DNA from: Flavipsychrobacter sp.
Lineage (GTDB): Bacteria; Bacteroidota; Bacteroidia; Chitinophagales; Chitinophagaceae
Assembly (NCBI GenBank): GCA_021156265.1
Contig: JAJNBR010000022.1
Span: 1-21,023, forward strand
Direction: 5' to 3'
DNA length: 21,023 nucleotides
Shown here: positions 6,873 through 13,500 of the stretch, piece after piece
Layout: the number at the start of each line of letters is the position of its first letter
How positions within the stretch are numbered: position 1 is the stretch's first letter
Position numbers and translations under genes: made by a program
The notes under the pieces: model-generated
What the model saw: the letters and a program-made list of their open reading frames with translations, nothing else
Database searches by the model: none
What the model was told of the DNA's origin: nothing

Positions 6873-7652
6873 ATGGAAACGATAAAGTCGGTTGCGGAAT
6901 ATATATCCTTCGTACAGGGGTTTGAGCAAAAGCATATCGCACAGTGGTATTTCAGGGGACATGCTAATGAAAACTACCGGCTGATACCGGCGTTATTCCG
7001 CTTAAATCCTGCCGATTCCCTTGCTGACTGGCCCGACCTCGAGAAGTATATGATGGAAGCTTTCATTCGCGAAGCGGCATTATACCTGAAAATACGACCG
7101 AAAACACCCGATGAATGGCTGACGCTGGCACAACACCATGGGCTGCCCACACGGCTGCTTGACTGGACGACATCGCCGCTAATAGCCTTATATTTCGCTG
7201 TGGAACACTTCGAGGTGAAAGCACCGGCAGCTGTTTGGTGTTATGGTGTTTCGTCAACCAAGCACGATATTGAAGAAAGCACCTGGATGGCCCGGCAGAT
7301 ACATGCCGAGCCGGCTACACCGATCATTTTCCCGTTCCACATTTCGCAACGGGTAACCAACCAGGGTGGCTGCTTCACCAAGCACGATTTCCCGGACCCC
7401 GGCGAACCATTTATTGAGTTTGATAAGCAGCCTAACCCGCACAATCATTTTTTCCGGTTCCGGATAGAGCATGAGCATAAGGTGGCTATACTGAACGAGC
7501 TTTACCTGTTGGGTATACATCGCGGTTTTATCTACCCCGACCTGGATGGTATTTGCCAGAAGATAAAGTTTGAAGTTTCTGCCAAGCACAAGCGTCATAC
7601 CAACGAAATGCAGCTGCAACACCTGCTTAGTAAAAATAAACCCGCTGTATAG
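6873..7652 (+). CDS. FRG domain-containing protein
   Basis: 259-residue cytoplasmic protein with no signal or membrane segment. The FRG domain fills the N-terminal half: QWYFRGHANENYRLIPALFR at 24-43 with the name-giving Phe-Arg-Gly at 27-29, EAFIREAALYL at 62-72 and WLTLAQHHGLPTRLLDWTTSPLIALYFAV at 82-110. The C-terminal half (about 120-259) contains an IFPFHISQRVTNQGG segment and ends KNKPAV. FRG proteins are scattered in bacteria and phages; I know of no settled biochemical role. The ATG at 6873 is the only good start, just ahead of the VAEYISFVQGF helix. The last seven codons and the stop are encoded within the arm and loop of the terminator hairpin at 7632-7665. The vWA gene is convergent. 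Confidence 0.85.
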   Translation: METIKSVAEYISFVQGFEQKHIAQWYFRGHANENYRLIPALFRLNPADSLADWPDLEKYMMEAFIREAALYLKIRPKTPDEWLTLAQHHGLPTRLLDWTTSPLIALYFAVEHFEVKAPAAVWCYGVSSTKHDIEESTWMARQIHAEPATPIIFPFHISQRVTNQGGCFTKHDFPDPGEPFIEFDKQPNPHNHFFRFRIEHEHKVAILNELYLLGIHRGFIYPDLDGICQKIKFEVSAKHKRHTNEMQLQHLLSKNKPAV

Positions 7653-7665
7653 CGGGTTTATTTTT
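7632..7665. terminator. Bidirectional intrinsic terminator overlapping the FRG stop codon
   Basis: AAAAATAAACCCGCT (7632-7646) and AGCGGGTTTATTTTT (7651-7665) are perfect 15-nt inverted arms with a GTAT loop. A-runs and T-runs flank the GC core on both sides, so the structure terminates both the FRG transcript (plus) and the convergent vWA transcript (minus, stop at 7682). The FRG stop codon TAG (7650-7652) sits at the loop/right-arm border. Confidence 0.93.
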
Positions 7666-7681
7666 ATGCCTCCTGCATTCC

Positions 7682-9646
7682 TTAATCTACGCCATTCCAA
7701 CCAAGTGCTTCAGTGCTTTCTTTTTCTATTTCAGGGAAATTACCTGCTTTTCTTACGAGCGAGATGAATTCTGTGCGGTATCCTTCTTTGTCCTTGCCAC
7801 GACTGCTTTCAGCTAATCTTAACGCGGCTTCGTAGTTGGCTACGCCTTTGTATCTGGAGTCTTTCAGTAGCATGCCGAACATGGCTACCGATGATGCGAA
7901 CCTGATATTGTCGGTTGACAGCATGAGGTGTTTGGTGCGGTTGGTAATGGTATGTGCCATTTCGGTGCTCGTGTTGGCGTTGGGCCTTTTGTAGCGGAAT
8001 TTGATCGTGGCCAGTTCACCTGAGCTGTTTACAGCACTGTTATTTTGGTATTTCAACGGATCAACATCACGACCCAATTTGCTGTCAACACCCACAGGTA
8101 TGATCTCGTACATGATAGTTACAGTGTGGCCTGAGCCCATGTCGCCTGCATCTTTTTTATCGTCTTTAAAATCTTCTTCGTTAAGAACACGGTTTTCGTA
8201 GCCCACCAGCCTGTATGATCTAACCAGCGTGGGATTGAATTCTATTTGTGCTTTTACGTCTTTGGCTATTGTGAAAATGGTGCCGCCGAATTCTTTCACC
8301 AGTGTCTTCTCCGCCTCTTTTACGTTGTCGATATAGGCGTAGTTTCCATTACCTTTGTCGGCCAGTATTTCCATTTTTGAGTCTTTGTAATTGCCCATAC
8401 CGAACCCCAGGCAAGTAAGATAGATGCCTTTATCGCGCTCTTTGGTGATGAGGTCTTCCAGTTCATTCTCATTGCTTACACCTACATTGAAATCGCCATC
8501 GGTCGCCAGCACCACGCGGTTGTTGCCACCACGCATAAAGTTTTCTGCGGCTGTTTTGTAAGCGAGTTTAAGGCCAGCGCCGCCAGCGGTAGAACCGCCC
8601 GCCTGTAAAGCATCGAGCGCGGCGAAAATGGTTTCTTTATTACTTCCCGGAGTAGGAGGGAGCACTAATCCTGCTGCGCCTGCGTATACTACTATCGATA
8701 ACCTGTCTTCAGTTCGCAGTTTGTTCACCAGCAGTTTCAGCGCTTGTTTCACCAGCGGTAGTTTATTGACTTCGTTCATAGAACCTGATACATCGACCAG
8801 GAAAGTAATATTCGATGGCGGTAGATTTTCAGTACTGATGTTTTTTGCCTGCATACCGATGTGCAGGAGCTTATGCCCTTTCTGCCAGGGGCAGTCGATC
8901 ATTTCGGTAGTAATTGCGATAGGATCGCTGCCTTTGGGTTGTGGATATTCATAATCGAAATAGTTGATCATCTCTTCTACACGCACTGCATCTGCGGGTG
9001 GTTTCTGACCTATGGTTAGAAAACGGCGGATATTGCTGTACGATGCACGGTCTACGTCTACCGATAGTGTAGACAGGGGATTGGCTTTTACCGATTTGAA
9101 ATCGTTCTCGGGGTCTTTCTTATAGCTCTCAGTGCTGGGATTGTAATATGACGGTGGTGTGAATTTATACTGGATTTGCGACGGCGCCGGGTATGCCCCG
9201 GCAGACGTGGCAGCGATATCCTGAGTGCCGCGCGTGCGCATTTTTTCACTCCTTTCTTCGGCTTTGCGATTCGGGGCGATTAATGGCCTTTTAGGTTGCT
9301 TCACCATTACTTCATTCAACTGCATACCACCCGGCTGCATCTCGAAGTTCACCGTCGTGGTCTTATTGGCACGAACGACAATATTTTTAACTACGCTGGT
9401 TTTGTAGTCATTGCGCTTTACCTGCATTTCATATTTACCCGGATTCAGCGATTTGATTGTGTAAGTGCCGTTCATGTCTGTAGTTACTCGTCCTCTAGCC
9501 TGACCACTTTGAAGTATGGTTATATCTACACCCATCAGCGGCTGCTTCTGCTCATCCATTACCGTACCGGTAATTGCCCCGCTTTGTGCAGACGCCACGA
9601 AGGCTGTGCACAGCATCATCATAAAGAAACTGAAGACCTGTTTCAT
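7682..9646 (-). CDS. Secreted vWA domain protein, YfbK type, with carboxypeptidase-regulatory-like domain
   Basis: 654 residues from the ATG at 9644-9646. This start is preferred over a 32-codon upstream extension because it opens directly on a signal peptide (MKQVFSFFMMMLCTAFVASA, cut after SAQ). Domains in order: CarboxypepD_reg-like beta-sandwich (about 24-106, GAITGTVMDEQKQPLMGVDI); a disordered linker; a YfbK-type N-terminal domain (about 165-250, NPLSTLSVDVDRASYSNIRRFL); a vWA domain (about 280-450) with MIDAS residues D285, S287 and S289 in DVSGSMN, a Thr in GGSTAGG and D383 in ATDGDFN; and a DUF3520-like C-terminal domain (about 460-640). All metal-site residues are present, so it should bind Mg and a protein ligand in the envelope. 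Its substrate is unknown. It stands alone, convergent with the FRG gene and sharing its terminator. Confidence 0.9.
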   Translation of the reverse strand: MKQVFSFFMMMLCTAFVASAQSGAITGTVMDEQKQPLMGVDITILQSGQARGRVTTDMNGTYTIKSLNPGKYEMQVKRNDYKTSVVKNIVVRANKTTTVNFEMQPGGMQLNEVMVKQPKRPLIAPNRKAEERSEKMRTRGTQDIAATSAGAYPAPSQIQYKFTPPSYYNPSTESYKKDPENDFKSVKANPLSTLSVDVDRASYSNIRRFLTIGQKPPADAVRVEEMINYFDYEYPQPKGSDPIAITTEMIDCPWQKGHKLLHIGMQAKNISTENLPPSNITFLVDVSGSMNEVNKLPLVKQALKLLVNKLRTEDRLSIVVYAGAAGLVLPPTPGSNKETIFAALDALQAGGSTAGGAGLKLAYKTAAENFMRGGNNRVVLATDGDFNVGVSNENELEDLITKERDKGIYLTCLGFGMGNYKDSKMEILADKGNGNYAYIDNVKEAEKTLVKEFGGTIFTIAKDVKAQIEFNPTLVRSYRLVGYENRVLNEEDFKDDKKDAGDMGSGHTVTIMYEIIPVGVDSKLGRDVDPLKYQNNSAVNSSGELATIKFRYKRPNANTSTEMAHTITNRTKHLMLSTDNIRFASSVAMFGMLLKDSRYKGVANYEAALRLAESSRGKDKEGYRTEFISLVRKAGNFPEIEKESTEALGWNGVD

Positions 9647-9766
9647 AAGAATGTCTTTTGTTGGTTTGTGTTCGGTTGTCAGTAATGAGATGCGTGAAGT
9701 TTTTATTTTCCATAAGCGGAGTCGAAAAAAGATTTTCACCACCTGTTTATGACGACATTATGACAT

Positions 9767-9795
9767 AAAAAAAATCCTCCCGAAAACGGGAGGAT
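9767..9795 (-). terminator. Intrinsic terminator of the M13 peptidase transcript
   Basis: On the minus strand the 9-bp stem ATCCTCCCG/CGGGAGGAT (9774-9782 and 9787-9795) with a TTTT loop is followed by a seven-U run (9773-9767). It starts 27 bp after the M13 stop codon. No T-run follows on the plus strand, so it works in one direction only. Confidence 0.95.
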
Positions 9796-9822
9796 CTAAA
9801 TTGTCTATCTGTTAATTAAGGA

Positions 9823-11865
9823 CTACCAAACTCTTGCGCGCAGGCTATCAGGACGATACATCTTATCGCCCGGCTTAACGTTAAATGCCTGGTAGAATTC
9901 AGGCATGTTGCTCAGCGGACCGTTGCAACGCCATAGGTTGGGCGAGTGCGGATCTGTCATGACACGGTTGGCCATTTCTTCATCCCTCGTATTGGCACGC
10001 CATACCTGCGCCCAGCTCAGGAAGAAACGCTGCTCCGGTGTAAAGCCATCGATCTTCTCTGTGCTCTTGCCTTGCTCTGTTTTCTTGAATGCTTCGTAAG
10101 CGATAGCCAGGCCACCAAGGTCTGCAAGGTTTTCACCCAGTGTGAGGTTGCCATTTACATGCATGCTATCCAGCACTGTGTATTCATCGAATTGTTTAAT
10201 AACAACACCTGCTTTTTCGTTGAACTTAGTAGCATCTTCAGGAGTCCACCAGTCGTTCAGGTTACCGTGCGCATCATACTGGCGGCCCTGGTCGTCGAAG
10301 CCGTGCGTGATCTCGTGGCCGATAACCGCGCCGATACCACCGTAGTTCACCGCATCATCCGCGTCCATATCGAAGAAAGGATATTGCAGGATACCTGCAG
10401 GGAATACGATCTCGTTGAACGCAGGATTATAATAAGCGTTAACTGTAGGCGGTGTCATCTGCCATTCTGTTTTATCAACAGGCCTGTTCAGTTTGCCGAT
10501 CATGTAATCGTATTCGAATGCAGAAGCCGCCATGATGTTCTTCACATAGTTGTCGCCAACGATAGTGAGCTTGCTGTAATCTTTCCATTTGTCAGGATAG
10601 CCGATCTTTTTGATAAAAGTATTCAGCTTGGCCAGTGCTTTTTGTTTAGTGGTCTCAGACATCCAGTCGAGGCGTTTGATACGCTCGCCGTAAGTAGTCT
10701 GCAGGTTGTTTACCAACGCCAGCATGCGCTCTTTAGCTTCAGGTTTGAAATGTTTGTCAACATACATCTGTCCCAGTAGCTCGCCTACTGAACCATCTGC
10801 TACATTCAGTACACGTTTCCATCTTGGCTTTTGTTCCTGCTGTCCGCGAACGGTTTTGCCGTAGAAATCGAAGTGCGTATTGTCGAAGTTGCTGCTCAGG
10901 TAAGGTGACATATCGTTCACCGCATGGAAAGAAAGATATTTCTTCCATACTGGTATCGGCGTTGCTTTCAGTTGCTTGGCCACTTCCTTAAAGAAGGCCG
11001 GCATACCTACGATAACTGAATCCTGCCCGCTTATCTTCAGGTTAGCAGCCATTGTTTTCCAGTCGATGCCCGGAGTTTGCTGGCTGATGCCATCCAGGCT
11101 GAATTTATTATACAGCTTATACGGATCGCGCATATCGACACGTGTCATTGATGCACCTGCCAGCGAAGTTTCCAGCTTGAAGATGTTAGCAGCATCTTTT
11201 TTAGCCGTTACACTGTCTTCACCCATCAGGCTCAGCACCTTCACGAGGTGTTGCTTGTAAGTTTCGCGAATTTTTGCTGTACGCTCGTCAGTCTTAAAAT
11301 AGTAATCGCGATCGGGCATGCCCAGGCCGCCCTGGTAGAACTGGGCTATATTTTGGGCCACGTTTTTATCGTCGGGTGCTATATAAACACCAAACAGTTG
11401 CCCGATGCCTTGCGTATGCTCCAGCGCTACTTCATTCAGTACGCCATCAGCGTCCTGTATAGCGTTGATGCGGTTCAGCACGTCGTTCATAGGCGTGATG
11501 CCCGCTTTGTCGATGGCTGCGCTGTCCATACCGGTGCGGAAGATATCGCCCACTTTCTGTGTGGCGCTGCCGGCTTTGGCATTTTTATCAGCTGCCGCGC
11601 CTTCCAGCAGTTCGTGCAGGGCCTTGTAGTTGCCTTCCTGCAATTCGTTGAAGCTGCCCCAGCGTGTTTCTGAACCCGGGATAGGATTTTTGCTCAGCCA
11701 TGCGCCATTGGCATATAGAAAGAAGTTGTCGCCGGGACGTACGGTGGTGTCCATATTCGCCGGGTCGAGCAGCTTCCGTTCGCTTTTAGTTGTTTTTGTG
11801 TTTTGCTGACAAGAGGCCAGTGCTAAAACGGCAGCTCCTGCAACAAGTGTGTGTTTAAGATTCAT
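9823..11865 (-). CDS. M13 family metallopeptidase (neprilysin/PepO-like) lipoprotein
   Basis: 680 residues from the ATG at 11863-11865. An in-frame extension reaching 12048 would overlap the SprT-like gene and destroy the lipoprotein signal, so it is rejected. The N terminus has lipobox LASC (C19), giving an envelope lipoprotein. The gluzincin site is complete: HEITH at 517-521, the third zinc ligand E578 in GENLADLGG with D582, NAYYNPAFNEIVFPAGIL (476-493) for substrate backbone binding, and the C-terminal DPHSPNLWRCNGPLSNMPEFY block. The family cleaves peptides of up to about 40 residues on the N-terminal side of hydrophobic residues. The length is normal for bacterial PepO-like enzymes. 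It is the last gene of a minus-strand unit, 86 nt after the SprT-like gene, with a strong terminator behind it. Confidence 0.96.
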   Translation of the reverse strand: MNLKHTLVAGAAVLALASCQQNTKTTKSERKLLDPANMDTTVRPGDNFFLYANGAWLSKNPIPGSETRWGSFNELQEGNYKALHELLEGAAADKNAKAGSATQKVGDIFRTGMDSAAIDKAGITPMNDVLNRINAIQDADGVLNEVALEHTQGIGQLFGVYIAPDDKNVAQNIAQFYQGGLGMPDRDYYFKTDERTAKIRETYKQHLVKVLSLMGEDSVTAKKDAANIFKLETSLAGASMTRVDMRDPYKLYNKFSLDGISQQTPGIDWKTMAANLKISGQDSVIVGMPAFFKEVAKQLKATPIPVWKKYLSFHAVNDMSPYLSSNFDNTHFDFYGKTVRGQQEQKPRWKRVLNVADGSVGELLGQMYVDKHFKPEAKERMLALVNNLQTTYGERIKRLDWMSETTKQKALAKLNTFIKKIGYPDKWKDYSKLTIVGDNYVKNIMAASAFEYDYMIGKLNRPVDKTEWQMTPPTVNAYYNPAFNEIVFPAGILQYPFFDMDADDAVNYGGIGAVIGHEITHGFDDQGRQYDAHGNLNDWWTPEDATKFNEKAGVVIKQFDEYTVLDSMHVNGNLTLGENLADLGGLAIAYEAFKKTEQGKSTEKIDGFTPEQRFFLSWAQVWRANTRDEEMANRVMTDPHSPNLWRCNGPLSNMPEFYQAFNVKPGDKMYRPDSLRARVW

Positions 11866-11951
11866 CCTGTTGTTTTTACGGGAAACAAATATACTATTAA
11901 ACCTATGGGGTGCAACTGAACGCATAGGGGGAAAATACGGGTGAAAAACGC

Positions 11952-12593
11952 TCATGCTATCTGGCGCCAGTCCCTTCTTACGTGCTTTACCTCGATAATA
12001 CCCTGGAAAAAATAGACCTTTTTGGTCGTCAGGCAGCGGCAACGGCACCGGGTACGTAACTGCTCCAGCTTTTCGAACACACGTCCATCCGCTTCAAACC
12101 ATTGGCCTACCTCGAGGTCGTCTACCAGCTTATGACTTGGCTTACGTTCGTCGTACTGGTAGAGCGCTTTGAATAACCGGGCATCGCTGCAGGTGCTGGC
12201 TGCCGGGTTGTGCATGTAGGCTACCAGCGCAGCTTCTATGTCTTTTGGGAATATTTTCTTGCCGACATAGGGAAACAGCACATGACGAAACTGCGTTTTC
12301 CACTCTTTGCCGTGAGGAGAAACTGTGTTTTTAAAATGGTTATACGTGAGCATGTGCGCCAGTTCGTGCAGCAGCGTGATCAGGAAGCTGTACGGGTTGA
12401 GGTTGATATTGACGCTGATCTGGTGATATGGAAAATCCCTCGTCGGGTTGCGGTAGTCGCCCAAAACGGTTCTGCGTTCGTGGGTAAGAGTAAGGTGGAT
12501 AGTATGCTGTTTGAAGTAAGGAGCCACCATCTCGAAGGTGTGAGGTGGTAAAAAGTTCTCTAACAAATTAAGCGAAGTCTGCTGCTTTTTCAT
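11952..12593 (-). CDS. SprT-like zinc metalloprotein
   Basis: 213 residues, cytoplasmic. The SprT-like core spans about 20-115: INLNPYSFLITLLHELAHMLTYNHF with the HExxH motif at 76-80 (H76, E77, H80) and the third ligand H94 in SPHGKEWKTQF. The ITLLHELAHM...HGKEWK layout is that of SprT/Spartan proteases, whose eukaryotic member cuts DNA-protein crosslinks; the bacterial role is not settled. The usual C-terminal zinc ribbon is not recognisable. Instead there is a basic Cys-rich TRCRCRCLTTKK (C183, C185, C187). The ATG lies 1 nt after the stop of the AtpI-like membrane gene, suggesting co-transcription. The M13 peptidase follows after 86 nt. Confidence 0.9.
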   Translation of the reverse strand: MKKQQTSLNLLENFLPPHTFEMVAPYFKQHTIHLTLTHERRTVLGDYRNPTRDFPYHQISVNINLNPYSFLITLLHELAHMLTYNHFKNTVSPHGKEWKTQFRHVLFPYVGKKIFPKDIEAALVAYMHNPAASTCSDARLFKALYQYDERKPSHKLVDDLEVGQWFEADGRVFEKLEQLRTRCRCRCLTTKKVYFFQGIIEVKHVRRDWRQIA

Positions 12594-12594
12594 A

Positions 12595-12969
12595 TCATTT
12601 TCCTCTTGCCATCCTGGATAGCTGCCAGGTTTCTGCTACAGAATAAACTGCGTATATACCAAATAGAATAAATAATGATGGTTTGTGAACGTTGGGTTTG
12701 TTGATGAGCGCATAGGTAAGTATAGCCACAATACACACGAATAATTTCAGGAAGGTGGACGAGTAAACACCGCGTACGAAAGCCTCCGGCCGCTTATTGA
12801 TCTGGGCCGTTACCAGTACATATGATACTATTGCCAGTACCGCCATGATGATATTGCCGCCCATCAGCACGCCAAAATCATATTGAGGTGCGGATTTCTC
12901 TATGGCAAAGAAAGCGGCACTAAGGATCACGAACAATAATACAATGATCAGTATAAAACGGTTTTTCAT
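12595..12969 (-). CDS. Four-helix membrane protein, AtpI-like (tentative)
   Basis: 124 residues with four predicted membrane helices at about 5-22, 32-55, 68-88 and 97-114, and a short basic tail (SRMARGK). I chose the ATG at 12967-12969 over a longer frame because it overlaps the AtpZ stop as ATGA, the standard coupling arrangement, and places a membrane helix at the N terminus. In other Bacteroidota a similar small membrane protein, related to ATP synthase subunit I, follows AtpZ at the head of the F1Fo ATP synthase operon. The position next to AtpZ and the topology support that identity, but the sequence match is weak. Here no ATP synthase subunit follows; SprT and M13 genes do. Confidence 0.6.
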   Translation of the reverse strand: MKNRFILIIVLLFVILSAAFFAIEKSAPQYDFGVLMGGNIIMAVLAIVSYVLVTAQINKRPEAFVRGVYSSTFLKLFVCIVAILTYALINKPNVHKPSLFILFGIYAVYSVAETWQLSRMARGK

Positions 12970-13178
12970 TTTTTCGGTTTGTTGAAAGCTTTTACCAATT
13001 GCCACATCGATACACCCAACGCCAACAAAGGGAACGTTATCAGGCAAACCGGAAACTTCCAGCCGATCCATCCATCAGTCTTCCAGCCCAGCCAGACTGC
13101 AACCAGCAACAATACCATCCATTGGGTGCCTAACCCAATGTAGCGCATTGTACTCCTGTATTTCTCCGGTTCACTCAT
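12966..13178 (-). CDS. AtpZ/AtpI family protein
   Basis: 70-residue membrane protein with two helices (about 14-32 and 42-62), a Gly-rich first helix YIGLGTQWMVLLLVAVWLGW and a DGWIGW loop, then a basic tail. This is the pattern of the small AtpZ/AtpI accessory proteins of F-type ATP synthase, thought to assist c-ring assembly or Mg uptake. The ATG at 13176-13178 is preferred; an in-frame TTG at 13202 would add eight polar residues. Its stop overlaps the next ATG by 4 nt. It heads a unit of four genes (AtpZ-like, AtpI-like, SprT-like, M13). A 24-bp dyad (13212-13235) lies 34 bp upstream of the ATG and may control it. Confidence 0.8.
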   Translation of the reverse strand: MSEPEKYRSTMRYIGLGTQWMVLLLVAVWLGWKTDGWIGWKFPVCLITFPLLALGVSMWQLVKAFNKPKK

Positions 13179-13211
13179 CGGTTTTTTGTTTGAGTTAGAC
13201 AAACTGGTTTT

Positions 13212-13235
13212 TACAGCTACTTTAAAGTAGTTGTA
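13212..13235. promoter_or_regulatory. 24-bp dyad upstream of atpZ
   Basis: The perfect 14-bp palindrome CTACTTTAAAGTAG (13217-13230) is flanked by TACA and TGTA with a single mismatched pair between, extending the symmetry to 24 bp. It looks like an operator for a dimeric regulator or a 5' UTR hairpin. The regulator is unknown. Confidence 0.5.
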
Positions 13236-13384
13236 CCTGGTTTCGACAGGGCGATAAATTTAATGGATAAGTTGTGTGTATGGGTAGTAATATGGCGCAA
13301 TTTAAGGGTTTAGTTCACAGAAAAACAAATGACATAAATAAGAAATTTACTTATTGTTAAATTCGTCAATTCAAGATGTTTACA

Positions 13385-13407
13385 GGCATAAGACTTATGC
13401 CTTTTTT
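13385..13407 (+). terminator. Terminator-like hairpin before the PorW/SprE-like gene
   Basis: GGCATAA (13385-13391) and TTATGCC (13395-13401) pair around GAC and are followed by six T. It has the form of an intrinsic terminator reading right, yet no gene is read towards it from the left. It may end a small RNA or shield the downstream gene from read-through. It sits immediately before the -7 box at 13411. Confidence 0.6.
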
Positions 13408-13410
13408 AGC

Positions 13411-13418
13411 TATTTTTG
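13411..13418 (+). promoter_or_regulatory. Candidate -7 box for the PorW/SprE-like gene
   Basis: TATTTTTG matches the Bacteroidota -7 consensus TAnnTTTG exactly, 82 nt before the chosen TTG start at 13501. No -33 element is evident. A second, one-mismatch box (AATATTTG) is at 13450-13457. Confidence 0.4.
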
Positions 13419-13500
13419 ATAAGTTGCCTCAGAGTGTATTTTGTCGGGCAATATTTGCCGTATAATTCAGTTATATCATTATTGTAAAGAGCACCAAAGT

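Larger units (their letters stand above)
13179..13500. other. Gene-free divergent spacer
   Basis: This 322-bp AT-rich stretch separates the minus-strand AtpZ unit from the plus-strand PorW/SprE-like gene. I see no coding potential beyond short frames. It holds a dyad (13212-13235), a palindromic TAAATTTA (13255-13262) that could act as a -7 box in either direction, a terminator-like hairpin (13385-13407) and an exact -7 match (13411-13418). An unannotated plus-strand transcript of about 130 nt ending at the hairpin is possible. Confidence 0.6.

Noticed and set aside
9647..9742. 32-codon N-terminal extension of the vWA protein
   Set aside because: The extension is basic and unlike an exported N terminus, while the internal ATG at 9644-9646 opens a clear signal peptide.
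9946..10779. Plus-strand frame of 277 codons opposite the M13 gene
   Set aside because: Antisense shadow with Cys/His-rich, unlikely composition; the M13 motifs are all on the minus strand.
11866..12048. N-terminal extension of the M13 peptidase frame to 12048
   Set aside because: It would overlap the SprT-like gene by 97 bp and hide the lipoprotein signal that begins at the ATG 11863-11865.
12970..13071. Extension of the AtpI-like frame to 13071
   Set aside because: It overlaps most of the AtpZ gene in another frame; the ATGA overlap at 12966-12969 gives a better start.
13238..13251. TGGTTTCGACAGGG resembling the 5' region of tmRNA
   Set aside because: No matching tRNA-like 3' half with a TTCGA loop and CCA end, and no tag reading frame, was found nearby.
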